From Chryseobacterium gleum (lineage in GTDB: Bacteria > Bacteroidota > Bacteroidia > Flavobacteriales > Schleiferiaceae), in the NCBI GenBank assembly GCA_945883565.1, contig CAMCXO010000006.1, positions 1 through 64,000 of the forward strand: a DNA stretch of 64,000 bases. The letters run 5' to 3'. Made by a program: the position numbers and the translations under genes. Numbering within the stretch: the first letter of the stretch is position 1; the number at the start of each line of letters is the position of its first letter. Positions 52,726 through 63,213 of the stretch are shown piece after piece. The notes beneath the pieces were generated by a model. The model saw nothing but the letters and a program-made list of their open reading frames with translations. It did no database searches and was not told the DNA's origin.

Positions 52726-54372
52726 ATGTTTCAAACGGCAGCTATAAAAAATGAGCGTGAAGGCCCTTTGCTCGAAGTAAAAGGATTGCAGCTCACCTTT
52801 GGCGATACCATTCGTTTGCACCCCTTAGATCTAACATTAGAACACGGACAAACCCTGGCTTTGGTAGGCGAATCGGGTTCGGGAAAATCGCTCACGGCTT
52901 TGGCCATCATGCAATTGCTCCCAAACTTTTGCCAGATGAAAGGCGAAATTTGGTTTAAGCCCCAAGCAGAATCCTGGCCTTTACACCTTTCCAGCGCTAA
53001 AGTGCTTCAACAACTTCGTAAAAAGCATATGGCAATGGTTTTTCAAGAACCCATGAGCGCCTTAAATCCGGTGATTAAATGTGGTAAACAGCTTCAAGAA
53101 GTTAAAGCTGATGCCAGCACCCTTCAATTGCGGGAAGTTTTAAACGATGTTCAACTTACGGAGCCCGAGCGCATGTTAAATGCCTATCCTCACCAACTAA
53201 GTGGGGGTCAACGGCAGCGGGTTTTAATTGCCATGGCCCTGCTCAAAAAAGCTTCCATTCTAATAGCCGACGAGCCTACCACGGCCTTGGATGCCTCTGT
53301 TCAAAAAGACATCTTAAAACTTCTAAAAGACTTACAAGACAAATACCAATTTGGTATGTTGTTTATTTCGCACGATTTGGGCGTGGTGAAGGCAGTTGCC
53401 CACAATCTTATGGTGCTTCAAAAAGGCCGTTGCCTCGAAAAAGGCTCCGTAAACAGAGTGTTTCAGAACCCAGTAAGCGCCTATACCAAAGGACTTCTGG
53501 CCTGCCGCCCATCGGCTTGGCCAAGAGCCGACCGCTTGCCCGAATTGGATCAGGTTCTCAAAACCGGAAAAGTGGAAATTCCCAAAAATCGAAAAGCCTA
53601 TGAAGCGGCTAATGCACCTGCGGTGCTCGAGCTTAAAAACCTTAGCTTTTCCTATTCTTCGAGCCAAAAGCCCATTGTACAAGATTTGAATTTGAGCTTG
53701 TATCGAACGCAAACGTTGGCCCTGCTGGGCGAATCGGGTTCGGGCAAAAGTACCCTAGGCCGGTTAATGTGCGGCCTGCTACAGCCCGGCTCAGGCTATT
53801 TGCGGTATAAAGAAAGGCTGATTGGCCCAAAGGATTTAAAAGGCAAAACCGAATTTAGAAGAGGGGTACAAATGGTTTTTCAAGATCCATTTAGCAGTTT
53901 AAATCCCCGAATGCGCATAGGAGACGCTTTAATGGAACCCCTACTCTACCACAATATTTCGAAAAAGAAATCTGATGCGAAAAATAAGGCTTTTGACCTT
54001 TTGGCAAAAACCGGCCTCGACAGCAGCGCTTTTAATCGTTATCCACATGCTTTTTCGGGCGGACAACGACAGCGCATTGTGGTGGCCAGAAGTTTATGCT
54101 TAGAACCAGAAGTTTTAATTTGCGACGAGAGCGTGGCTGCACTTGATGTTTCTGTACAGGCAAAGGTGCTCAATTGGCTAAAAGACCTGCAAGAAAGCTT
54201 TGGTTTTGCCATGGTGTTTATAACCCACGATGTAGCGGTAGCTCGGTTTATTAGCCATCAACTGGCAGTATTACACAAAGGACAATTGGTGGAATATGGC
54301 GAAACCGAGAGCATATTGAAGAACCCCCAGGCCGAGTATACCCAAAAACTGCTGCATTCGGTGCTTGAATAA
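52726..54372 (+). CDS. Dipeptide/oligopeptide-type ABC transporter ATPase, two nucleotide-binding domains
   Basis: The 548-residue protein has two ABC domains in tandem as in YejF or fused OppDF: Walker A GESGSGKSLTAL and GESGSGKSTLGR, signatures LSGGQRQRVLIAMAL and FSGGQRQRIVVARSL, Walker B IADEPTTALD and ICDESVAALD. The second Walker B has Ser where Pro is usual after Glu; the catalytic Glu remains. No permease or binding protein is in the window, so it would be an orphan ATPase whose partners are elsewhere. Last gene of the isomerase-lipB run. Confidence 0.92.
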   Translation: MFQTAAIKNEREGPLLEVKGLQLTFGDTIRLHPLDLTLEHGQTLALVGESGSGKSLTALAIMQLLPNFCQMKGEIWFKPQAESWPLHLSSAKVLQQLRKKHMAMVFQEPMSALNPVIKCGKQLQEVKADASTLQLREVLNDVQLTEPERMLNAYPHQLSGGQRQRVLIAMALLKKASILIADEPTTALDASVQKDILKLLKDLQDKYQFGMLFISHDLGVVKAVAHNLMVLQKGRCLEKGSVNRVFQNPVSAYTKGLLACRPSAWPRADRLPELDQVLKTGKVEIPKNRKAYEAANAPAVLELKNLSFSYSSSQKPIVQDLNLSLYRTQTLALLGESGSGKSTLGRLMCGLLQPGSGYLRYKERLIGPKDLKGKTEFRRGVQMVFQDPFSSLNPRMRIGDALMEPLLYHNISKKKSDAKNKAFDLLAKTGLDSSAFNRYPHAFSGGQRQRIVVARSLCLEPEVLICDESVAALDVSVQAKVLNWLKDLQESFGFAMVFITHDVAVARFISHQLAVLHKGQLVEYGETESILKNPQAEYTQKLLHSVLE

Positions 54373-54407
54373 ACCTTTTAGGGTGAAACATTATGTTTAA
54401 GATTATA

Positions 54408-54415
54408 TAGTTTCG
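54408..54415 (+). promoter_or_regulatory. -7 element of the first sugar transferase gene
   Basis: TAGTTTCG fits the -7 box with one change and lies 17 bases before the ATG at 54433. No clear -33 TTTG sits 19 bases upstream. Confidence 0.4.
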
Positions 54416-54432
54416 TTATTGGTTATCAAAGA

Positions 54433-55056
54433 ATGCTCAATAGCAACTCAAACATGCTGTATTTATACATAAAACGATTTTTTGATTTCACTTTTGCCTT
54501 TTTGGCCATTTGGTGTTTAGGGCCATTCATATTGATATTGGCTTTATTGGTTTGGGTTGTGGATGGGCTTCCAATTTGGTTTGTTCAAGTGAGACCTGGT
54601 CTCCAAGCAAAGGACTTCAAATTGATAAAATTCAGAACCATGAAGGTTGAGCCAAACAAGGGAGACGAAACGCAACCTGACCTTCGCCGCATCAGTCCAT
54701 TAGGCCATTTTTTAAGGGCCTCACACTTAGATGAACGCCCACAATTGATTAATATACTTAAGGGTGAAATGAGTTTTGTGGGGCCGCGCCCTTTGCTTAA
54801 ATCGTATTTGCCCCATTATTCCTCAGAGCAGCAAAAACGGCATTTGGTAAAACCCGGTTTAACCGGATGGGCTCAACTACATTATACCCCCGATATGGAT
54901 TGGGTTAGTTATTTTAAATATGACATGTTTTATATTGAGCATTTAGGATGGAAACTTGACCTCATTATTTTACCAAGAACATTAGCAAAAATCACAAAAA
55001 AAGAAAGTCAAAAACCCAAAAAGGGCTGTACGAGGCAGCCCTTTGCAAAAATTTAA
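54433..55056 (+). CDS. Polyprenyl-phosphate sugar-1-phosphate transferase (bacterial sugar transferase)
   Basis: The 207-residue protein has one N-terminal membrane helix (FAFLAIWCLGPFILILALLVW) and a cytoplasmic PglC/WcaJ-like catalytic domain: KLIKFRTMKVEP, LRASHLDERPQLINILKGEM (catalytic Asp-Glu), SFVGPRPLL and KPGLTGWAQLHY. It starts a glycan by placing a sugar phosphate on undecaprenyl phosphate. ATG 54454 (MLYLYIKRFF) is an alternative start. The last codons (KKGCTRQPFAKI) coincide with a hairpin. Confidence 0.92.
   Translation: MLNSNSNMLYLYIKRFFDFTFAFLAIWCLGPFILILALLVWVVDGLPIWFVQVRPGLQAKDFKLIKFRTMKVEPNKGDETQPDLRRISPLGHFLRASHLDERPQLINILKGEMSFVGPRPLLKSYLPHYSSEQQKRHLVKPGLTGWAQLHYTPDMDWVSYFKYDMFYIEHLGWKLDLIILPRTLAKITKKESQKPKKGCTRQPFAKI
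55020..55044 (+). terminator. Hairpin within the last codons of the sugar transferase
   Basis: AAAGGGCTG pairs with CAGCCCTTT around a seven-base loop. The stop codon lies ten bases further on, at 55054. The A/T-rich stretch after it is weak for termination, so it may be an attenuator. Confidence 0.55.
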
Positions 55057-55072
55057 TGCCTGCGTAACACAA

Positions 55073-55103
55073 AAAGCCCGCGATGGTTCACTTTTCGGGC
55101 TTT
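55073..55103 (+). terminator. Second hairpin between sugar transferase and wza-like gene
   Basis: AAAGCCCG pairs with CGGGCTTT with a 15-base loop, 17 bases after the stop codon. It ends where the -33 box of the next promoter begins. Confidence 0.55.
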
Positions 55104-55128
55104 GTTGCTTGTAATGCCTCTATATTTG
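55101..55128 (+). promoter_or_regulatory. Promoter of the wza-wzc polysaccharide export operon
   Basis: TTTG at 55101-55104 is followed by 16 bases and an exact -7 box TATATTTG at 55121-55128. The start point would be near 55134, which makes the ATG at 55148 more plausible than that at 55136 for the next gene. Confidence 0.55.
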
Positions 55129-55147
55129 CCGCCAAATGCAAAACCGC

Positions 55148-55960
55148 ATGTATAAAGCCTTTTCATGGCGCACTTCTTTAATAGGCGCTTTTTTTGTTCT
55201 TTTTTTAATGGGTACCACCACTTCTTGCATAAGCCGCAAAAAGCTCACCTATTTGCAAACCCCTACCGAAGTTAGCGACTCTATGGTATTTCAGCTTAAG
55301 CGAAGCGACTATAAATTGCAGATTAACGATATTGTGAACATTGACATTCGTTCCATTAATCCTGAATCCAGTGCGCTATTTAATCCAGGCGGTGATTTGC
55401 GGCAAAACTTAATCGCCGGGGATATTATTTTTTACTTACAGGGTTATTCTGTGGACAATGAAGGCTACATCGAAATTCCTGTTGTGGGCAGGGTATATGT
55501 TGTAGGTAAAACCATCAAAGAGCTTAAAGAAACTTTAGACCAAAAATTGACCGAATATTTTCAAGAAAACAGCGTGAGTACAAGGGTGCAATTAGCAGGC
55601 ATACGCTTTTCGGTAATAGGCGATATCAACAGACCCGGGAAATACGTGGTGTATCAGAACCAGGCCAATATTTTTGATGCCCTAGCGCTTTGTGGGGATA
55701 TTAACATAGTAGGCGATAGGCGGCAAGTACAGATTATACGCCAATACCCCGAAGGCCTTAAGTTATATGAAGTAGATCTTACCGATGTTAATGCTTTGAG
55801 TGATCCAAGATTTTTTATTCAGCCGAATGACATCATTAATGTGAAGCCCATGCGGGTTAAAACTTGGGGTATAGGCACCACCGGTTGGCAAACCATTAGC
55901 TTGAGCTTAGCCACTTTGGCCTCGGCGCTTACCATTGTGCTTACCCTTCAACGATTATAA
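55148..55960 (+). CDS. Wza-like polysaccharide export lipoprotein
   Basis: The 270-residue protein has a lipoprotein signal ending GTTTSCISRKK (Cys 27 counting from the ATG at 55148), a Poly_export domain (YKLQINDIVNIDIRSINP, EIPVVGRVYVVGKTIKELKE) and SLBB repeats (FSVIGDINRPGKYVVYQ, IQPNDIINVKPM). A C-terminal hydrophobic helix (SLSLATLASALTIVLTL) crosses the outer membrane. It forms the export channel for a capsule or exopolysaccharide. The tyrosine autokinase gene follows 10 bases on. Confidence 0.92.
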   Translation: MYKAFSWRTSLIGAFFVLFLMGTTTSCISRKKLTYLQTPTEVSDSMVFQLKRSDYKLQINDIVNIDIRSINPESSALFNPGGDLRQNLIAGDIIFYLQGYSVDNEGYIEIPVVGRVYVVGKTIKELKETLDQKLTEYFQENSVSTRVQLAGIRFSVIGDINRPGKYVVYQNQANIFDALALCGDINIVGDRRQVQIIRQYPEGLKLYEVDLTDVNALSDPRFFIQPNDIINVKPMRVKTWGIGTTGWQTISLSLATLASALTIVLTLQRL

Positions 55961-55970
55961 AGTTTTATTT

Positions 55971-58445
<2,475 letters not shown>

Positions 58446-58477
58446 ATTTAATATTCAATCAAGTGTCAAACTTTGAG

Positions 58478-59497
58478 ATGTACGAAAGCCCCTTTCACCA
58501 AGGTGATTTAAGCGCCTATAGCTTTTTAGTGACCGGAGGGGCTGGCTTTATTGGTTCCAATTTGGTGGAGTATCTGTTGAAATACGGAGCCAAAAAAGTG
58601 AGGGTTTTAGACAATTTAAGCAATGGCTACCGCGAAAATGTTGAACTCTTTTTGCATAATCCCCATTACGAATTTATAGATGGGGATATACGCAATTTGG
58701 CAACCTGCCATAGGGCCCTTGAGGGCATGGATTTTTTAAGCCACCAAGCTGCCTTAGGCAGTGTGCCCCGAAGCATTAAAGACCCTATTACCACCAACGC
58801 GGTTAATATCGATGGGTTTTTAAATATTTTGGTAGCGGCTAAAGAAAGTACCCAACTGAAGCGTATGGTGTATGCCGCCTCCAGCAGCACCTATGGAGAC
58901 AGCCCTCTCTTGCCAAAAGTAGAAGGGAATGAGGGCAAACCTTTGAGCCCCTATGCCGTTACCAAAGCCGTAAATGAATACTATGCCGATGTTTTTAGTC
59001 GCGTATACGGCTTTAACACCATAGGGCTAAGGTATTTCAATATTTTTGGACCACGTCAGAATGCCAACAACCCCTATGCCGCCGTTATCCCCATTTTCTG
59101 CAAACAGTTTTTAAAAGGAGAGGCCCCGACCATAAATGGAGATGGCATCACCAGCCGGGATTTTACCTTCGTGGAAAATGCCGTACAAGCCAACATTAAG
59201 GCGATGTTGTTGGGCTTTGAAAGCGAAACCCTTTTACCTAATATAAATAAGCATGAGGTTTTTAATGTAGCCTGTGGCGATCAGATAAGCCTAAACGAAA
59301 TGGTGGATATGCTAAAGCGCATAAGTGGGAAGGAATTACAGGCCCAGTACGGGCCCGAGCGTGCAGGAGATGTTCGACACAGCAGGGCGTCTATAAAAAA
59401 AGTTGAACAACTTTTGGGTTATAAGCCCACTATTCGATTTGAAAAAGGACTTAAGCTTGCCTATAATTGGTATTTAACCAACCTCACCAGCCTTTAA
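58478..59497 (+). CDS. UDP-N-acetylglucosamine 4-epimerase-like SDR (WbpP family)
   Basis: The 339-residue enzyme has the NAD-binding VTGGAGFIGSNLVEYLL, YAASSSTYGDSP, the catalytic Tyr-x3-Lys in SPYAVTKAVNEYYADVFSR, and RYFNIFGPRQNANNPYAAVI as in WbpP/TviC-type UDP-GlcNAc/GalNAc epimerases. It supplies a sugar nucleotide for the surface polymer. The frame is open from a GTG at 58463, but ATG 58478 is preferred. Third gene of the wza-wzc operon, ending convergently with the acyl-pathway operon. Confidence 0.9.
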   Translation: MYESPFHQGDLSAYSFLVTGGAGFIGSNLVEYLLKYGAKKVRVLDNLSNGYRENVELFLHNPHYEFIDGDIRNLATCHRALEGMDFLSHQAALGSVPRSIKDPITTNAVNIDGFLNILVAAKESTQLKRMVYAASSSTYGDSPLLPKVEGNEGKPLSPYAVTKAVNEYYADVFSRVYGFNTIGLRYFNIFGPRQNANNPYAAVIPIFCKQFLKGEAPTINGDGITSRDFTFVENAVQANIKAMLLGFESETLLPNINKHEVFNVACGDQISLNEMVDMLKRISGKELQAQYGPERAGDVRHSRASIKKVEQLLGYKPTIRFEKGLKLAYNWYLTNLTSL

Positions 59498-59524
59498 AAG
59501 AGAATAAATTTATCAAATAAAAAA

Positions 59525-60127
59525 TCAATTGCCAGTAAACGGAGGCATAGTGACTGTTTCACTTTTGGAAACCCCCTCTTTTTTAAAGACTTTTTTTAAT
59601 GTCAGAATTAGAATTTTTATATCCAAAGAAAGTGTCCGATTGTCTACATACCAAATATCAAATTCAAACTTTTGCTGCCAAGAAATAGCGTTTCGCCCGT
59701 TAACTTGAGCCCAACCGGTAATGCCTGGTTTTACCTCATGACGTCGAAGTTGATGCTCATTATACAATTCCAAATATTTCATTAATAATGGTCTTGGACC
59801 AACCAAACTCATTTCACCTTTTAGCACATTCCAAAACTGAGGCAACTCATCTAAACTGGTTTTACGAATCCAGCTACCAATCCAGGTAATTCTTTTATGG
59901 TCTGGCAGAAAATTACCATGCTCATCTCTGGCATCATTCATCGTCTTAAATTTATAAATATAGAATGGTTTATTTCTAAGGCCCGGCCGTTGTTGAATAA
60001 AGAATACTTTTCCATTATTGGAAAAATAAAGCGAAATGAAAAGAAAAAACAATACCGGACTTGATACTAGTAAGATTAAAGAAGAAGCCAATATGTCAAT
60101 TGTTCTTTTTAGCATATTGTATTTCAT
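59525..60127 (-). CDS. Second polyprenyl-phosphate sugar-1-phosphate transferase
   Basis: The 200-residue protein has one membrane helix (ILASSLILLVSSPVLFFLF) and the PglC-like domain: YIYKFKTMND, IRKTSLDELPQFWNVLKGEM, SLVGPRPLL, KPGITGWAQVNGRN. It is AT-rich and clearly different from the copy at 54433, which lies on the opposite strand. The first ATG, at 60127, is taken as start (60115 is an alternative); the frame also opens at a TTG, 60172. Last gene of the minus-strand operon. Confidence 0.92.
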   Translation of the reverse strand: MKYNMLKRTIDILASSLILLVSSPVLFFLFISLYFSNNGKVFFIQQRPGLRNKPFYIYKFKTMNDARDEHGNFLPDHKRITWIGSWIRKTSLDELPQFWNVLKGEMSLVGPRPLLMKYLELYNEHQLRRHEVKPGITGWAQVNGRNAISWQQKFEFDIWYVDNRTLSLDIKILILTLKKVFKKEGVSKSETVTMPPFTGN

Positions 60128-60186
60128 TTTACGTATTATTTCAAAATTTTCAAGTGAATTAAATAATAACAAATACTGTATTGTTT

Positions 60187-60897
60187 TTAGGTCCTTCCAC
60201 TATTTAAAAGCATTTGTTTCTTTGTCTCTAGGATTTCTTTGTTGAACAGTCCAAAATCGCCGTGGCCTCCAAAAAAATAATCATAATCATCAGTCACTTC
60301 CAGATACTTATCAATTGTTTTTTCATATTTCAGTTTATCGCTGTGGGGAAAGTTTAATGGGGTATGATAATCTAGCATTAAAGCATCACCAGTAAACAAC
60401 ACTCTTTCCAAGCCATATGATAAACAGGTAGTTGTATGACCAAAAGTTTCGTAACAGACAAATTTCAGATCACCAAATAACAAAACAGAGGACTCCCTTA
60501 CAAAATGCTGGCTTGTACTATCTTTAAATTCTATTGGCTTAATACCGTCCATATACTTTGATAAGTTGAGTTTTGAATCTTTCATAAAATTAAAGCATTC
60601 ATCAGAACAAAAAAAAGGTACTTCCGGACTTATATCCAATAAGCCCTTAAAATGATCTAAATGGCCGTGAGTAATTAAAATTCCTTTTGGTTCTGCCTCA
60701 CAATCTCTTATTAAATCTAAACATCTTTGGGCCACCCCAAATCCCATATCGACTATTATCGCAGTTTCTGAGAACTTACTTATTATAATTAAACTGTTTG
60801 CTTGACGATAGGTTTCTTTGATGCGGTAAATATTAAACCTATCGGTTGAAAACAATTTTTCCCGATGATGTTCTTTTAAGTTCGTCAACCCTTTCAA
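60187..60897 (-). CDS. Metallo-beta-lactamase-fold hydrolase
   Basis: The 236-residue protein has the MBL zinc motif ILITHGHLDHFKG (HxHxDH), the Asp in IIVDMGFG, a later His in CYETFGHTTTCLSYGL with VLFTGDALM, and FFGGHGDFGLF. The fold covers thioesterases, glyoxalases and others; in this setting a thioesterase or acyl hydrolase is possible. The start is uncertain: TTG at 60897 or TTG at 60855 are the only nearby options. Both overlap the acyl ligase gene, so translation is coupled. Confidence 0.85.
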   Translation of the reverse strand: MKGLTNLKEHHREKLFSTDRFNIYRIKETYRQANSLIIISKFSETAIIVDMGFGVAQRCLDLIRDCEAEPKGILITHGHLDHFKGLLDISPEVPFFCSDECFNFMKDSKLNLSKYMDGIKPIEFKDSTSQHFVRESSVLLFGDLKFVCYETFGHTTTCLSYGLERVLFTGDALMLDYHTPLNFPHSDKLKYEKTIDKYLEVTDDYDYFFGGHGDFGLFNKEILETKKQMLLNSGRT

Positions 60898-62236
60898 GTT
60901 TTATGGCACTATGATGTATTCCAATAATTTCAGAAATATGTTTAACAACTTTGCTCGAATCATCTATGCTATTTTCAAGCTGAATGATCAGATTATCGTC
61001 TACACCCCCTACGGCACAGGCCATTTGAAATCTATTCAATATTATTTGTTCGACTTCATCCAATGAAATACGTGAACCATATACTTTTAAAAATCTTGAT
61101 TTTCTTCCTTTTATGTAATAAAAGCCTTCTTCATCTACATAAGCCAAATCACCAGTTTTTAAAACATTCATGTTAACGTCGCCTAATGCCAAATCTTCTA
61201 TTTGTTGGGCATAACCCATTGTAACATTAGGCCCAAAAAAAACAATCTCGCCAGTTTCTCCTAAGTTAACTAGACTTCCATTTTCACTATGTAATTCAAT
61301 TCTGCATTCACTTATTGGAATCCCAATACTTCCAACCTTATCGAGTGCACGGCCAGGAGGTAAATAGGTCATTCTTGCAGATGACTCGGTTTGACCATAT
61401 GTTGCAATAAAAAGCTTGTTATTTTTAACACAATACTGTGCTATTTTCTCAAATAAAGCTGTCCTTAGTTTGCCTCCGCCTTGGCTTAATACTTTTAGCT
61501 GATCAGGAATAATTCTTTCAAACCTAAGCTTATCAAGAATTTCAAAACTATAAGGAACGCCCGTAAAATTGCTTACGTCCGCTGATTTTACTTGCTGCCA
61601 AAGATTTCGATCTGTTAATGACAAATGAGACATATGCAATTTTGCCCCAGCAAATAAATGGCTAAGAACGACCGACATCCCCATTGTATAATACAACGGT
61701 AAAATGCCTAGTGCCACATCTTCCTCTTTTATTCCTAATGATTTCGATACCATTCTAGAACTAGCAGTGATATTCTCCAAGCTATGTCGAACCAATTTAG
61801 GACTACCGGTACTGCCGCTTGTTGGCAATAAAAATTTCAACTTCGGATGAAGATTATAATTAATATTTTTACTTTTTGAATTTTTATAAATGCTAAATCT
61901 TTCAAAAGTGTAAACTAAATTTAGATTGATTTCTTCTGAGTGTTGCTTTAGTTTTATAATAAAGTTGGGTGGGTACTGTTTGTTCAATTTGTTAAGTAGA
62001 GTGCCGTCCAGTTCATGGCTTAACATTAATGTCACTGCATTGTGGTTTAATAACCCAACTAAAACCGCTACGGATTCAGCAGAGTTATCGGCTAAAAAAA
62101 ATACAAGCGAACCACTAGGTATATTTCCAACAAGTGTTTCATAAACACGAACAAAATCGCCTAAATTATAATTGCTCAAATAGCTATCGCTAACTATTCC
62201 AAATTGCCTATTGTTTGTGGAATTTAATAAAAACAT
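60839..62236 (-). CDS. AMP-binding acyl ligase (acyl-CoA/ACP synthetase-like)
   Basis: A 465-residue adenylate-forming enzyme: P-loop motif LPTSGSTGSPKLVRHS, YGQTESSARMTYLPPG, KTGDLAYVDEEGFYYIKGR and the C-terminal catalytic Lys in RTSSGKIVFNR. It is shorter than typical acyl-CoA synthetases (about 500-550). It lies four bases after the SDR gene and would load an acyl group on the operon's ACP or on CoA. The acyl substrate is unknown. Confidence 0.88.
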   Translation of the reverse strand: MFLLNSTNNRQFGIVSDSYLSNYNLGDFVRVYETLVGNIPSGSLVFFLADNSAESVAVLVGLLNHNAVTLMLSHELDGTLLNKLNKQYPPNFIIKLKQHSEEINLNLVYTFERFSIYKNSKSKNINYNLHPKLKFLLPTSGSTGSPKLVRHSLENITASSRMVSKSLGIKEEDVALGILPLYYTMGMSVVLSHLFAGAKLHMSHLSLTDRNLWQQVKSADVSNFTGVPYSFEILDKLRFERIIPDQLKVLSQGGGKLRTALFEKIAQYCVKNNKLFIATYGQTESSARMTYLPPGRALDKVGSIGIPISECRIELHSENGSLVNLGETGEIVFFGPNVTMGYAQQIEDLALGDVNMNVLKTGDLAYVDEEGFYYIKGRKSRFLKVYGSRISLDEVEQIILNRFQMACAVGGVDDNLIIQLENSIDDSSKVVKHISEIIGIHHSAIKLERVDELKRTSSGKIVFNR

Positions 62237-62240
62237 TGTC

Positions 62241-62972
62241 TTAAAGCACTAAGCCACCATCTACCCTCAAAACTTGACCTGTTATATATGAGGACTTATC
62301 AGATAGAAGAAATGCGCATACATCGGCAATTTCTTCCGGTTGTGCAAGCCTCCCAAGGGCGATATTGTATTGATTTGAAGCAAACTTTTCCTCTATGTTT
62401 TTTAAAAGCCTATCTGTAGCCACCATACCTGGTGCAATGGCATTTACTCGAATCCCCATACTGCCAAGTTCCTTTGCAGCTGAATAGGTTAAAGCATTTA
62501 CAGCGCCTTTAGTGGCAGAATAGTTTAATTGACCTGAGACGCCCGATAATGATACCGAGGACGAAATGTTGACAATGGATGGGTTAGTAGTTCTTTTTAA
62601 ATAAGGAATCATTGCCCTCATTAATAGCAGGACTGCTTTTAAGTTAACATCAATCATTTCATTTAATTTCTGTGTATCAAACAACCTAAACATTTCATAT
62701 TGAACAACACCGGCGCAATTCACTAATCCATTTATTTCTACACAAAAATCCTTTAATTTCTTTCCGAACAACACTATATCTGATTCATTTCTTAAATCAA
62801 TTTCAAATATTGTTAGTTGGTTTGAATATACTTTCTTTAGCTCTTCTAAAGCATTGTTTGTGTTTCGAATTAAAGCGACTACCCTAGATTTTTCAAGTAA
62901 AAGTTTCTTCGTTATCGAAAATCCAATTCCCGAACCAGCACCGCTTACAACAAAAGTATTGTCTTCAAACAT
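62241..62972 (-). CDS. SDR-family 3-oxoacyl-ACP reductase-like enzyme
   Basis: The 243-residue protein has the NAD(P) motif VSGAGSGIGFSI, NCAG, the catalytic Ser in NISSSVSLSGVSG, Tyr-x3-Lys in YSATKGAVNALTYSAAKELG and the terminal ITGQVLRVDGG of FabG. The frame opens at a TTG (62984), but ATG at 62972 follows the ACP stop by one base and is preferred. It would reduce a beta-ketoacyl chain on the neighbouring ACP. Confidence 0.9.
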   Translation of the reverse strand: MFEDNTFVVSGAGSGIGFSITKKLLLEKSRVVALIRNTNNALEELKKVYSNQLTIFEIDLRNESDIVLFGKKLKDFCVEINGLVNCAGVVQYEMFRLFDTQKLNEMIDVNLKAVLLLMRAMIPYLKRTTNPSIVNISSSVSLSGVSGQLNYSATKGAVNALTYSAAKELGSMGIRVNAIAPGMVATDRLLKNIEEKFASNQYNIALGRLAQPEEIADVCAFLLSDKSSYITGQVLRVDGGLVL

Positions 62973-62973
62973 G

Positions 62974-63213
62974 TCACAAATCAACTTTACATTTATCTAA
63001 AACATCATTAACCTTCAAGTAGCTCGTACAATCTAGAATATCTTCTGCATCTAACATGATGTTAAATGTATCCTCTAATGCTGTCGCAAGAGATAATTGC
63101 GCAACAGAATCCCAACTCTCTAAATTTTCTTTACTAAGGTCTTCATTCACTTCATTTTCAGAAATGTTAAAGACCTCCACAAACACCTTAACTAGTTTCT
63201 CTTTCCTGTTCAT
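62974..63213 (-). CDS. Acyl carrier protein
   Basis: A 79-residue acidic ACP; the phosphopantetheine Ser is residue 36 in ENLESWDSVAQLSLA, in the usual DS context (DSL is DSV here). The length is typical of a stand-alone carrier. It overlaps the end of the KAS III gene by 26 bases and sits one base before the SDR ATG. It is probably dedicated to this locus and separate from the fatty-acid AcpP. Confidence 0.9.
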   Translation of the reverse strand: MNRKEKLVKVFVEVFNISENEVNEDLSKENLESWDSVAQLSLATALEDTFNIMLDAEDILDCTSYLKVNDVLDKCKVDL

